A DNA stretch of 64,000 nucleotides from assembly GCF_028993635.1 (NCBI RefSeq), contig NZ_CP118631.1:4960001-5024000 (forward strand), written 5' to 3'. Under the pieces are notes generated by a model. It searched no databases and was not told where the DNA came from. It saw nothing but the letters and a program-made list of their open reading frames with translations. The position numbers and the translations under genes are program-made. This DNA comes from Mucilaginibacter sp. SJ. GTDB taxonomy: Bacteria; Bacteroidota; Bacteroidia; Sphingobacteriales; Sphingobacteriaceae. Position 1 is the stretch's first letter, and each line of letters starts with the position of its first letter. Of the stretch, positions 8,020 through 17,210 are shown one piece after another.

Positions 8020-9342
8020 GTGACCGAAGAAGGCGATAGTAAACCCCGGAAAGTAGACTCCTTTGCAGCATTGCGTTATAAAGATTTCAGATCTTACATA
8101 GGCATGCGTTTTTGTTTCACCTTTGCATATTCCATGCAAGCCGTAGTCCTCGGCTTTTATATTTACAGTATCACCCATAGTAAAATAGCCCTCGGCCTTA
8201 TTGGCTTGTGCGAGGCTATTCCGGCTATTGGTATTGCTTTGTACGGCGGCTATATCGCCGATAAATCTGAAAAGCGAAAAATGCTTTTGCTGATCTTTAG
8301 TGGAGTGTTACTGACATCCCTGGTGATGTTTACCGTAACACTCAAAAGCATGAGCGGTATTATTCATACTGGTTGGATTGTACCTATTATGTACGCTATG
8401 ATATTTTGTAATGGTGTGGCGCGTGCCTTTTATGGCCCGGCAACATTCACCATTTACGCTAACAGTATCCCAAAAGAATTGTATCCAAATGGCAGTACCT
8501 GGAGCAGTAGCAGCTGGCAGGTGGCATCTATTTTGGGCCCGGCAGCAGGTGGTTTAATATACGGTTATGCGGATAAAGTAATACCGGGCTTAAGTGGTAT
8601 TACCGCTACGTTTAGCTGTATCCTATTTTTATTATTAGTATCACTGGTATTGGTATACATGCTGCGTCAATATCCGGCGCAATATGTTCCTAAAGAAAGT
8701 ATCTGGAAAAGCCTTTCGGAAGGGATTCATTTTGTGTTTGGAAACAAAATGATGATCGGCGCTATGAGCCTCGATCTGTTTTCGGTATTTTTTGGTGGTG
8801 CGGTGGCTTTGCTGCCTGTTTTTGCCAATGAAATATTAAAAGTAGGTGCTGAGGGACTGGGTATCATGAGGGCGATGTCATCATTAGGGGCGGTGTTAAC
8901 TATGTTGGTGATGACACGTTTTTCGCCGATGGGCAAGCCGTGGCGTAACCTGCTTATTGCGGTGACCGGTTTTGGTTTGTCAATCATATGTTTTGGTTTA
9001 TCAACTAATTTTTACCTCTCGCTATTATTTATATTTACTGAAGGAGCTTTTGATAGCATCAGTGTGATCATTCGTGGTACACTGATGCAACTTTTAACGC
9101 CTGATCATATGCGCGGCAGGGTATCGGCCGTGAACCAAATGTTTATCGGTTCCTCAAACGAGATTGGTGCTTTTGAATCGGGTACTGCTGCGCAACTGCT
9201 GGGTACAGTTCCCTCGGTGTTATTTGGTGGGAGCATGACGATGATTATAGTTGGCATTACTTATCTGAAAACTAAGAAATTGATCCCGTTATCATTACAG
9301 CAGATCCATGCGCCGGGTGAAGAGGGGATAAAGGAGGCGTAA
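8020..9342 (+). CDS. MFS transporter, MFS_3/EntS-like exporter family
   Basis: An inner-membrane secondary transporter of 440 residues with about 12 hydrophobic segments. It has the MFS motif-A-like loop GGYIADKSEKRKM after the second segment and an EntS/MFS_3-like second half (MRGRVSAVNQMFIGSSNEIGAFESG). The start is GTG. The downstream Met28 (GMRFCFTF) would remove the cytoplasmic N-terminus, and the promoter position fits the GTG. The substrate is unknown; relatives export siderophores or drugs. No biosynthetic genes are adjacent. The gene is isolated between two palindromic elements. Confidence 0.85.
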   Translation: MTEEGDSKPRKVDSFAALRYKDFRSYIGMRFCFTFAYSMQAVVLGFYIYSITHSKIALGLIGLCEAIPAIGIALYGGYIADKSEKRKMLLLIFSGVLLTSLVMFTVTLKSMSGIIHTGWIVPIMYAMIFCNGVARAFYGPATFTIYANSIPKELYPNGSTWSSSSWQVASILGPAAGGLIYGYADKVIPGLSGITATFSCILFLLLVSLVLVYMLRQYPAQYVPKESIWKSLSEGIHFVFGNKMMIGAMSLDLFSVFFGGAVALLPVFANEILKVGAEGLGIMRAMSSLGAVLTMLVMTRFSPMGKPWRNLLIAVTGFGLSIICFGLSTNFYLSLLFIFTEGAFDSISVIIRGTLMQLLTPDHMRGRVSAVNQMFIGSSNEIGAFESGTAAQLLGTVPSVLFGGSMTMIIVGITYLKTKKLIPLSLQQIHAPGEEGIKEA

Positions 9343-9370
9343 AGTCGTTCCTCAACACGGCAAAAGCAGA

Positions 9371-9442
9371 TGTCATGCTGAGCTTGTCGAAGCATGGTGG
9401 GCAGGCCTCTGCGCGCGAGTCTTCGACAGGCTCAGACTGACA
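9371..9442 (+). repeat. REP-like palindromic element, copy 2
   Basis: Left arm 9371-9392 (TGTCATGCTGAGCTTGTCGA...) pairs with 9421-9442 at 19 of 22 positions around a 28 nt GC-rich loop containing CCTCTGCGCGCGAG. Similar GCTGAGCTTGTCGAAGC palindromes are common in bacterial intergenic DNA. It may act as the terminator of the MFS gene. Confidence 0.8.
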
Positions 9443-9599
9443 GGTCAACTTTAAGCCAATTATCATGAATTTTTCATGTAGCCAGCATTATTTTTAAGCT
9501 ATCCCCTTGTTTTGCTGCATTATAAATTCACATCTTTACGTTGCCAAAAAACGGCATCATCAAATCAATAAACAATAAAACAACTCACCCTTACAAACA

Positions 9600-10409
9600 A
9601 TGAAAAAGGTAATATTAGTAACAGGAGCATCTTCTGGTATTGGCTTAGCTTGTGCCAGTGCATTGCAGGCGGCAGGCCATACGGTTTACGGCTCATCACG
9701 TAACCTCGACCGCATGAAATCTGTATCGTTTAAACCTGTTCAACTTGATGTTACCGACGATGCTTCGGTAAAGGCAGCAATCGACACCATTATTAAGGCC
9801 GAAGGAAAAATTGACGTATTGGTGAACAATGCCGGCAACGGTGTAACTGGTCCGGCTTATGCTATGCCGGTTGAGAGCGCCAAGCAGCAATTTGAGGTTA
9901 ATTTTTTTGGTGTGATCCGTGTTAGTTCGGCAGTATTGCCGGGTATGATCGAAAAAGGCCAGGGCCTTATTGTAAACATCAGCTCATTGGCCGGTTTATT
10001 CGGTTTGCCATACCAGGGTATGTATAGCGCTTCTAAATACGCTATCGAAGGTTATTCGCAAAGCTTGAGGATGGAACTGCGTAATACTGGAGTTAAAGTA
10101 ACGCTGCTTAACCCAGGGGATTTTAAATCTGACTTTAGCCAAAACCGCGCTAAAATTAAATTCCCTATCAAAAACGATAAACTGGAAACTGAATACAACG
10201 CAGCTGTTGCCGCTATGGAGAAAGACGAAAGCATCGCCCCAAGTCCGGAATCGTTAGCTAAAAAACTGGTTTCGATAGTAGCTTCATCAAGCCCTAAACA
10301 CCGTTACCTTGTTGGGCAGGTTGGCCAAACTATTGTGCCTACGTTAAAAGCGATTTTACCGGGCGGTTTGTTTGAGAAATTGATGAATGATCATTACGGG
10401 ATAAAATAG
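9600..10409 (+). CDS. Short-chain dehydrogenase/reductase (SDR)
   Basis: A cytoplasmic NAD(P)-dependent oxidoreductase of 269 residues. The cofactor motif TGASSGIG is at the N-terminus (about 7-14), NNAG near 78, the catalytic serine in NISSLAG and the YSASK catalytic pair (about 141-145), all of classical SDR type. The C-terminal 60 residues form the variable substrate region. The NSR pattern after the second strand (YGSSRN) suggests NADP preference, which is inference. It is monocistronic with a strong terminator. The physiological substrate is unknown. Confidence 0.9.
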   Translation: MKKVILVTGASSGIGLACASALQAAGHTVYGSSRNLDRMKSVSFKPVQLDVTDDASVKAAIDTIIKAEGKIDVLVNNAGNGVTGPAYAMPVESAKQQFEVNFFGVIRVSSAVLPGMIEKGQGLIVNISSLAGLFGLPYQGMYSASKYAIEGYSQSLRMELRNTGVKVTLLNPGDFKSDFSQNRAKIKFPIKNDKLETEYNAAVAAMEKDESIAPSPESLAKKLVSIVASSSPKHRYLVGQVGQTIVPTLKAILPGGLFEKLMNDHYGIK

Positions 10410-10438
10410 TGACCTGATTATACGCTTGTATAATATAT

Positions 10439-10479
10439 AAAGGGACATTCTACAATGCAGAATGTCCCTTTGCTTTTTT
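10439..10479 (+). terminator. Rho-independent terminator of the SDR gene
   Basis: A perfect 13 bp stem, AAAGGGACATTCT (10439-10451) with its complement (10459-10471), 7 nt loop, then GCTTTTTT. Confidence 0.93.
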
Positions 10480-10519
10480 CACTGCTACGCTAAACCCGCG
10501 GCAGATTGTTGTTTATGGT

Positions 10520-10948
10520 TTACTCAAACCAATTTCTGCCATTATCCAATCGAATAAGCATATCTAAAAAAGATGTGCCGATTTCAATAAAGTATTTTTC
10601 TTCTTCATTAAGAAAATCTGAAAGAATGATACGATGAGTTCCATCTTTTCTAAATTGGATGCCAATGAATTCGCCTCCGCCGTTGGTGCCAATACCTAAT
10701 ATACCAGGCCTGTATTCAGGAAATTCATAACCATCATTTGCTTCTGCAAGTTCTTCGCCTGGCCATAGGCGCACAAAGTTTTCGCCAATAAACTCTCCAA
10801 ACGGTCCGTAATTTTCGAGGTAATATTTATAGTCTTCAGGTAGTTGAAAAGGAAGGGCGTTTAAAATATTCTGTTCCAAAGGTTTTGACCTCCGTTCAAA
10901 CCCGTATTTATTTAATAGGTATTGAAGTTTTTCTATTATATATAGCAT
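10520..10948 (-). CDS. SMI1/KNR4 family protein
   Basis: A 142-residue acidic cytoplasmic protein. LPEDYKYYLENYGPFGEF near residue 35 and the ILGIGTNGGGEFIGI segment near 85 are typical of the SMI1/KNR4 fold, which often serves as the immunity partner of polymorphic or contact-dependent toxins. ATG at 10948 is preferred; a TTG 15 nt further upstream is possible. No toxin or secretion gene is adjacent, so an immunity role is only a family-level possibility. It lies downstream of ettA on the same strand, beyond ettA's terminator, with little room for its own promoter. Confidence 0.75.
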   Translation of the reverse strand: MLYIIEKLQYLLNKYGFERRSKPLEQNILNALPFQLPEDYKYYLENYGPFGEFIGENFVRLWPGEELAEANDGYEFPEYRPGILGIGTNGGGEFIGIQFRKDGTHRIILSDFLNEEEKYFIEIGTSFLDMLIRLDNGRNWFE

Positions 10949-10969
10949 CTTATACAACCGCAATTAAGA

Positions 10970-11012
10970 AATAAAAGCAAAGGCCGCATCAATTGTGTTA
11001 GATGCGACCTTT
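10970..11012 (-). terminator. Terminator of ettA
   Basis: On the minus strand, AAAGGTCGCATC pairs with GATGCGGCCTTT with one mismatch and a 10 nt loop, followed by GCTTTTATTT. It ends 22 nt before the ATG of the SMI1/KNR4 gene. Confidence 0.8.
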
Positions 11013-11023
11013 AGATGAAGTTT

Positions 11024-12706
11024 TTACGCTGTCAACTTCTTATACTTGATCCTTTTCGGAGCAACATCGCCCAAACGTTTCTTCCTGTTTTCTTCATAAT
11101 CAGAATAGTTGCCTTCAAAGAAGTAAACCTGTGAGTTACCTTCAAAGGCCAGGATATGCGTACAGATACGGTCAAGGAACCAGCGGTCGTGGCTGATCAC
11201 TACGGCACAGCCGCCAAAGTTTTCCAGTGCCTCTTCCAATGCACGTAGGGTGTTTACGTCGATATCGTTGGTTGGCTCATCCAGCAGCAATACGTTTGAT
11301 CCTTTTTTGAGTGTGATGGAAAGATGTACACGGTTACGCTCTCCGCCTGATAGTACACCTACCTTTTTCTGCTGATCGGCACCGTTAAAGTTAAACTTGG
11401 ATACATATGCCCTTGAGTTAAGCGGGCGGTTACCCACCATAATAGTTTCCAAACCACCGGTTACGTTTTCCCAAACAGATTTGTTAGGGTCAAGATCATC
11501 ATGCATCTGGTCAACATAGCCTAAAGCAACCGTTTCACCTACACGGAAAGTACCGGCATCGGGCTGATCCTGCCCGGTGATTAAACGGAACAGGGTGGTT
11601 TTACCGGCGCCGTTAGGGCCTATGATACCAACTATACCTGCTGGTGGCAAAGAGAAGCTCAGGTTATCGAACAATAATTTATCGCCATAAGATTTACTTA
11701 CGTTATTGGCCTCGATCACTACGTTACCCAAACGCGGACCTGGCGGAATGAACAGCTCCAGTTTTTCTTCACGTTCTTTAGTCTCCTCGGATGCCAGTTT
11801 TTCGTAATTACCTAAACGTGCTTTTGATTTAGCGTGGCGGCCTTTAGGGCCCATGCGTACCCACTCCAGCTCGCGTTCCAGGGTTTTCTGACGTTTGCTT
11901 TCGCTCTTTTCTTCCTGGGCCAAACGTTTGGCTTTTTGATCAAGCCATGAGGAATAATTTCCTTTCCATGGGATACCTTCTCCACGGTCAAGCTCCAGGA
12001 TCCAGCCGGCTACGTTGTCGAGGAAATACCTGTCGTGCGTTACCGCGATAACTGTTCCCTTATATTGTTGTAAATGTTGTTCCAGCCAATCAATAGATTC
12101 AGCATCAAGGTGGTTGGTAGGTTCATCCAGCAACAAAACATCCGGTTCTTTTAATAACAGGCGACATAATGCCACACGACGGCGCTCGCCTCCTGATAGT
12201 ACTGAAATTTTGGTATCAGGCTCCGGGCAGCGGAGGGCATCCATTGCGCGTTCCAGTTTGCTGTCCAATTCCCAGGCGTTTACAGCATCAATTTTATCCT
12301 GCAATTCACCCTGGCGGTTCATGAGTTTCTCCATGGCATCGGCATCTTCGTAATATTCAGGAAGACCGAATTTTTCGTTGATCTCCTCGTACTCCTTTAA
12401 TAAGGCAGTAGTTTCAGAAACACCTTCCTCAACTATTTCGCGCACGGTTTTTTCAGGGTCAAGTTCCGGTTCCTGGCTCAGGTAGCCAACGGTATAACCC
12501 GGTGAAAACACCACTTCGCCTATATTAGTTTTATCAATACCTGCAATAATTTTGAGCAATGACGATTTACCGGAACCATTTAAACCGATAACGCCAATTT
12601 TTGCGCCGTAAAAAAACGACAGGTATATGTTTTTTAATACTGTTTTTTGCGGGGGATAAACTTTGCTAACCCCGGCCATTGAAAAAATTATCTTTTCGTC
12701 TGCCAT
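11024..12706 (-). CDS. ettA: Energy-dependent translational throttle protein EttA (ABC-F ATPase)
   Basis: A soluble ABC-F protein that binds the ribosomal E site and gates the first elongation cycle according to ATP/ADP ratio. The 560 residues carry two nucleotide-binding domains. The first has GLNGSGKSS, LSGGERRRVALC and LLLDEPTNHLD. The second has GPNGAGKTT, LSGGERNRVHLS and LLLDEPTNDID. The inter-domain linker (about 245-310) is rich in charged residues. The length and the N-terminal ADEKIIFSMAGVSKVYPP match EttA better than other ABC-F members. It is divergent from clpC across a 525 bp gap and has its own terminator. Confidence 0.95.
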   Translation of the reverse strand: MADEKIIFSMAGVSKVYPPQKTVLKNIYLSFFYGAKIGVIGLNGSGKSSLLKIIAGIDKTNIGEVVFSPGYTVGYLSQEPELDPEKTVREIVEEGVSETTALLKEYEEINEKFGLPEYYEDADAMEKLMNRQGELQDKIDAVNAWELDSKLERAMDALRCPEPDTKISVLSGGERRRVALCRLLLKEPDVLLLDEPTNHLDAESIDWLEQHLQQYKGTVIAVTHDRYFLDNVAGWILELDRGEGIPWKGNYSSWLDQKAKRLAQEEKSESKRQKTLERELEWVRMGPKGRHAKSKARLGNYEKLASEETKEREEKLELFIPPGPRLGNVVIEANNVSKSYGDKLLFDNLSFSLPPAGIVGIIGPNGAGKTTLFRLITGQDQPDAGTFRVGETVALGYVDQMHDDLDPNKSVWENVTGGLETIMVGNRPLNSRAYVSKFNFNGADQQKKVGVLSGGERNRVHLSITLKKGSNVLLLDEPTNDIDVNTLRALEEALENFGGCAVVISHDRWFLDRICTHILAFEGNSQVYFFEGNYSDYEENRKKRLGDVAPKRIKYKKLTA

Positions 12707-13231
12707 TATAATTGGATCAATAAATAGAAATTCAAATATGGCTAAAATAGATGAAACGGAAGCTGTAGATTAATGATTTGGGGGATAGTAATTTTAAGTT
12801 GTTTTTTGAGTTATAATGTTAATTTAAATTTAATTGAATCTTAAGCGAAGGGCACAACCATCACTACGGGTTTCCCGTATATAAGTTATATGACGATACC
12901 TGATGGCTAATGCCTAATTGTCATGTTTATGACGAAATGCCTTAAAAGGTGGAAATGTTATTAAATATTTGAAATTTGTTTAAACTTTTTTAGGATATTT
13001 ATATCAAACAGGTAAGTTTCGTTCGTATATTGTAAAAAAAATGCTTGTTAGCGGGCTTTTCAGATAAAAACTGTTGATTGATGCCAAACTTTGATACATT
13101 GCGTATCATTACAATGTCTGTTTCTGCAAAGCATTAAATGTTGGCAATATTGTTGATGAAAGTAAACAGGCGTCGTAATTTGTAAAAACATAATTTATAC
13201 ATTAGGGCGTTCAATAATTAGAAAGGTATAT
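12707..13231. other. 525 bp divergent regulatory gap between ettA and clpC
   Basis: I see no gene. The gap holds a perfect palindrome, TACGGGTTTCCCGTA (12865-12879), followed by AT-rich sequence with several short dyads (for example CAATATTG near 13146). It must contain promoters for both flanking genes. On the minus strand, CATATTTG about 35 nt upstream of ettA is a 7/8 match to TAnnTTTG. I found no perfect box for clpC, so a stress-type sigma factor or a diverged promoter is possible. Confidence 0.5.
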
Positions 13232-15766
13232 ATGGAAGCTAAATTTTCGCCGAGGGTAAAGGATGTTATTCAATATAGCAGGGAAGAGGCATTACGCCTT
13301 GGGCATGACTATATTGGTACTGAACATCTTTTGCTTGGGCTTATCCGCGATGGGGATGGTGTAGCAATTAAATTGCTGAAGGGATTGAACGTTGATACCG
13401 CAAAACTTCGCCGCGCCGTTGAGGATGCAGTAAAGGGAACTATTGGAACAAACGTACATATCGGTAGCATCCCGTTAACAAAACAGGCCGAGAAGGTATT
13501 GAAGATAACTTATCTGGAAGCCAAAATATTTAAAAGCGATGTGATTGGTACAGAGCACCTGCTGCTGTCTATCCTTCGCGATGAAGACAACATTGCCTCA
13601 CAGATCCTGGTACAGTTTAACGTAAACTACGAGGTATTTAAAGGGGAAGTTGAATCACATAAAAATGATGTTACTGACGAAATGCCGGGATCACCTACAG
13701 GCGGCGACGATGATTTTAAAGAAGAAGAGTCATTTAGCCAGCCTAAAAAAGTATCTGACATTAAATCAAAAACACCGGTGCTTGATAACTTTGGCCGCGA
13801 TTTAACCCGCGCCGCCGAAGATGGCAAGCTTGACCCTATTGTTGGTCGTGAAAAAGAGATCGAAAGGGTATCACAGATTCTATCGCGCCGTAAAAAGAAC
13901 AATCCTATACTAATAGGTGAACCGGGCGTAGGTAAATCGGCCATTGCCGAAGGCCTTGCATTACGCATTGTTCAGCGCAAAGTATCACGTGTATTGTTCA
14001 ATAAGCGTGTAGTTACACTTGATTTAGCCTCATTGGTTGCCGGTACCAAATACCGCGGCCAGTTTGAAGAGCGTATGAAAGCGGTAATGAACGAATTGGA
14101 AAAATCACCTGATGTAATTTTATTTATTGACGAGATCCATACTATTGTAGGTGCTGGTGGTGCTTCAGGTTCGCTTGATGCATCAAATATGTTTAAACCA
14201 GCTTTGGCGAGGGGAGAGATACAATGCATTGGCGCAACCACTTTAGATGAATACCGCCAGTACATTGAAAAAGATGGTGCTTTGGACCGTCGTTTCCAGA
14301 AAGTAATGGTTGAGCCGGCTACACCGACTGAAACTATCGAGATACTGAACCGCATTAAGGATAAATATGAAGAACACCACGGTGTTACTTATACTCCTGA
14401 AGCTATCAATGCTTGCGTTAACTTAACCACCCGTTACATCACCGACAGGTTTTTACCGGACAAGGCTATCGACGCGCTTGATGAAGCCGGTTCACGTGTT
14501 CATTTAACCAATATCCACGTGCCTCAAAACATTTTAGATATTGAGCAAAAGATAGAGCAGATCAAGATTGAGAAAAACAAAGTTGTTCGCAGCCAGAAAT
14601 ATGAGGAAGCTGCTCAGCTACGTGATACCGAAAAGAATTTGTTAGTTGAACTTGACCAGGCAAAAGCTGTTTGGGAAGCCGAAACAAAATCAAAACGTTA
14701 CACTGTAACCGAAGATAATGTTGCCGAAGTAGTATCCATGATGACTGGCATCCCTGTACAACGTGTAGGCCAGGCCGACAGTCAGAAACTGTTGCACATG
14801 AGCGATACTGTTGCCAGCAAGATCATTGGTCAGGATGAAGCTATCAAAAAGCTTACCCGTGCTATACAACGTACCCGTGCAGGTTTGAAAGATCCTAAAA
14901 AACCTATTGGTTCATTCATATTCTTAGGTCCTACCGGTGTTGGTAAAACCGAGCTTGCCAAAGAGCTTGCCCGCTTTATGTTTGACACTGAGGATGCTTT
15001 GATCCAGATTGATATGAGCGAGTACATGGAGAAATTCGCGGTATCCCGTTTAGTGGGCGCGCCTCCGGGCTACGTTGGTTACGAAGAAGGTGGTCAGTTA
15101 ACTGAAAAAGTTCGTCGTAAACCTTATGCTGTAGTATTGTTGGATGAGATTGAAAAAGCTCACCCTGACGTATTCAATATCCTGTTGCAGGTGTTGGATG
15201 AAGGTCAGTTGACTGATTCATTAGGCCGCAAGGTTGATTTCAGGAATACCATCATCATCATGACATCAAACATCGGTGCCCGTCAGTTGAAAGACTTTGG
15301 TCAGGGTGTAGGTTTCAGCACCAATGCTAAAACTTTACAGGCCGAAAGCCACTCACGCGGTGTTATCGAAAACGCTTTGAAACGTGCTTTTGCACCTGAG
15401 TTCCTGAACCGTATTGATGATGTTATCGTATTTAACTCATTAGGTAAAGAAGAGATCTTCAAGATCATCGATATCGAGCTTGCTTACCTGTTTAGCCGTG
15501 TAAATGGCTTAGGTTTCAAAATTGAGCTTACCGAAGCTGCCAAAGAGTTTATTGCCGATAAAGGTTACGATTCGCAATTTGGGGCAAGACCGCTTAAACG
15601 CGCCATCCAGAAATACCTGGAAGACCCTATTGCCGAAGAGATCCTTAAAGGTGAATTAGCCGAAGGCGACGTAATGGTAGTTGATTTTGATACCGAAACC
15701 AAAGAGATCAAAATTACCGACAGGAAAGGCGAAAGCAAAAAACCCGAACAGGAAGAGCAAAAGTAA
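13232..15766 (+). CDS. clpC: ATP-dependent Clp protease ATP-binding subunit ClpC
   Basis: A Hsp100 unfoldase that feeds substrates to ClpP. It has 844 residues. The N domain (about 1-145) holds two Clp_N repeats (SREEALRLGHDYIGTEHLLL and ITYLEAKIFKSDVIGTEHLL). AAA1 has GEPGVGKS (about 230) and VILFIDEIHT. The UVR-type middle segment (EEAAQLRDTEKNL) distinguishes ClpC from ClpA/ClpB. AAA2 has GPTGVGKTE, YVGYEEGG (pore loop) and a C-terminal D2-small domain. clpP is not in the window. The gene is monocistronic with a strong terminator and no recognisable CtsR/HrcA-type operator. Confidence 0.95.
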   Translation: MEAKFSPRVKDVIQYSREEALRLGHDYIGTEHLLLGLIRDGDGVAIKLLKGLNVDTAKLRRAVEDAVKGTIGTNVHIGSIPLTKQAEKVLKITYLEAKIFKSDVIGTEHLLLSILRDEDNIASQILVQFNVNYEVFKGEVESHKNDVTDEMPGSPTGGDDDFKEEESFSQPKKVSDIKSKTPVLDNFGRDLTRAAEDGKLDPIVGREKEIERVSQILSRRKKNNPILIGEPGVGKSAIAEGLALRIVQRKVSRVLFNKRVVTLDLASLVAGTKYRGQFEERMKAVMNELEKSPDVILFIDEIHTIVGAGGASGSLDASNMFKPALARGEIQCIGATTLDEYRQYIEKDGALDRRFQKVMVEPATPTETIEILNRIKDKYEEHHGVTYTPEAINACVNLTTRYITDRFLPDKAIDALDEAGSRVHLTNIHVPQNILDIEQKIEQIKIEKNKVVRSQKYEEAAQLRDTEKNLLVELDQAKAVWEAETKSKRYTVTEDNVAEVVSMMTGIPVQRVGQADSQKLLHMSDTVASKIIGQDEAIKKLTRAIQRTRAGLKDPKKPIGSFIFLGPTGVGKTELAKELARFMFDTEDALIQIDMSEYMEKFAVSRLVGAPPGYVGYEEGGQLTEKVRRKPYAVVLLDEIEKAHPDVFNILLQVLDEGQLTDSLGRKVDFRNTIIIMTSNIGARQLKDFGQGVGFSTNAKTLQAESHSRGVIENALKRAFAPEFLNRIDDVIVFNSLGKEEIFKIIDIELAYLFSRVNGLGFKIELTEAAKEFIADKGYDSQFGARPLKRAIQKYLEDPIAEEILKGELAEGDVMVVDFDTETKEIKITDRKGESKKPEQEEQK

Positions 15767-15790
15767 TTTTGCAGTATTGTAAGTAATATT

Positions 15791-15826
15791 AAAACCCCGT
15801 TTCTTTTGGAACGGGGTTTTTTGTTT
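15791..15826 (+). terminator. Terminator of clpC
   Basis: AAAACCCCGTT and its exact complement around an 8 nt loop, with the T run TTTTTTGTTT, 24 nt after the stop. Confidence 0.93.
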
Positions 15827-15998
15827 GTCTGAACTGGGATTTTATTGGATTTTTCGGATTAATCGGGATTTTTGTCTGAACTCGAAATTTTTGAATTTAT
15901 TTAATTGCCTTTTCATTCTGATAATTCACTTAATTTGTTTAATTCGAGTTCAGACAATATTCTGTAAATCTTTTAATTCTGAAAATTCTGATTCAGAC
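15827..15998 (+). repeat. Nested inverted repeat between clpC and the next gene
   Basis: Outer ends GTCTGAA (15827) and TTCAGAC (15992-15998) are complementary. Inside, TTGTCTGAACTCGAA (15872-15886) pairs perfectly over 15 bp with 15943-15957. The interior carries the ATTCTG...TTAATTCTG words seen at 3817, 4034 and 23812. The element runs right up to the stop codon of the converging gene at 15999. Confidence 0.85.
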
Positions 15999-17108
15999 TC
16001 ATTTCTTATCCACCACCGGCTCATAATCAACCGGCAACATTTCGGCAACGCGGCTGATGCCCCAATCTCCTTCATATACGATAGCATGTGGAGTGGCAAT
16101 AATTCCGTTATTGTCAAAAAAAGCATGCGGCTCATCGAAGGAGACAATGGTTGTAGCATTATTAGGCATATTGAATGCCTGGAATGAATTGTTGGACGGA
16201 TCTTGCGCCTTTTTCGTATACATAACATACAGGCAATCCGTATAGCCTATGGCAAATAAACCTTCCTGATCGGTAAGTTTAAAAAAGTCGGTCCTTTCTA
16301 AAGGTTTATTGACAAGGCTTTGCAGGTATTTATTATTTGGTCCGCCGTGATAATTGGGATTAGGTTTACGGATTAGGCGCATCACAACAAAGTTTTCTTC
16401 TGTAAGACTATCTTTGATTGCTGCCCGGTAAAAATGCATGCTCGAACCAAGATAGGCCAACTGCCGTTGCTTACGCCATTTGTTTTTTTGGTTTTCAGTT
16501 CCCTTCAGATCTTCGAAAGTAGAGATTCCTTCATAATATAATATAGCAATTGAGGGATTGTAATTAAAGTTGGTTAGCTTGTAACGGATACGGTAACCCA
16601 AAGCTTTGTTTTCAATTTCTAAAAAATCGTGTGAAGATGCTTTTAAGACATGGGTAACATTATCGTAATCAAAATCAAGTACATCTGAATTCAGGATTTT
16701 ACATTTGGCGGCATTTTCCGAATTGCCTAAGAACTGCTGTCTGAAAATAGCATAATATTTTTCACGGTTAGGATCCGGCCTTATCTTTACTTCATTTAGC
16801 TGAAAAGTTTTTGGGATAATGCTGATGGTACCCAGGTTGATATTGGTACTGCCCGCCTGCAAACTATAGGTGTAGGTTTCATAACCTACTATAGATATAA
16901 TGAAATCATACTTGCCGGGCTTTACATTGTTGAGAGTGAAAGTGCCGTCATCGGCTGTTTTATTGCCTACCTGGGCGTTATTTAAAAATACGCTGGCATT
17001 AGGCACAGGTTTGGTATCGGTCATGTTAATCACTTTGCCGGTAATTTTTACCTGGGCCATACAGTACGCAGGTATCAGTAACAATAAAAGCAACAAGGAC
17101 TTACGCAT
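15999..17108 (-). CDS. Secreted protein with N-terminal carboxypeptidase-like regulatory domain
   Basis: A 369-residue exported protein. It has a signal peptide (1-18, ending CMA), then a carboxypeptidase-D regulatory-like beta-sandwich (about 20-100, VKITGKVINMTDTKPVPNAS ... NVKPGKYDFIISIVGYE). About 260 residues with no motif I recognise follow. The N-terminal domain type is the one found at the front of SusC-like receptors, but there is no plug or barrel here. It is probably periplasmic or surface-associated. It converges on clpC and is divergent from a small lipoprotein gene. Function unknown. Confidence 0.75.
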   Translation of the reverse strand: MRKSLLLLLLLIPAYCMAQVKITGKVINMTDTKPVPNASVFLNNAQVGNKTADDGTFTLNNVKPGKYDFIISIVGYETYTYSLQAGSTNINLGTISIIPKTFQLNEVKIRPDPNREKYYAIFRQQFLGNSENAAKCKILNSDVLDFDYDNVTHVLKASSHDFLEIENKALGYRIRYKLTNFNYNPSIAILYYEGISTFEDLKGTENQKNKWRKQRQLAYLGSSMHFYRAAIKDSLTEENFVVMRLIRKPNPNYHGGPNNKYLQSLVNKPLERTDFFKLTDQEGLFAIGYTDCLYVMYTKKAQDPSNNSFQAFNMPNNATTIVSFDEPHAFFDNNGIIATPHAIVYEGDWGISRVAEMLPVDYEPVVDKK

Positions 17109-17210
17109 GGTTAAAATTAAACTAAAATTTTAGTTTATTAATGCGACAGCGTGAAAAATTATCAGAAATTAAGATCGAAATAAAATAATTTAAAAAACGT
17201 TTAAACCTTC

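Noticed and set aside
15825..16187. A 120-codon frame across the clpC-downstream repeat
   Set aside because: It is made of repeat DNA and then runs antisense into a real gene.
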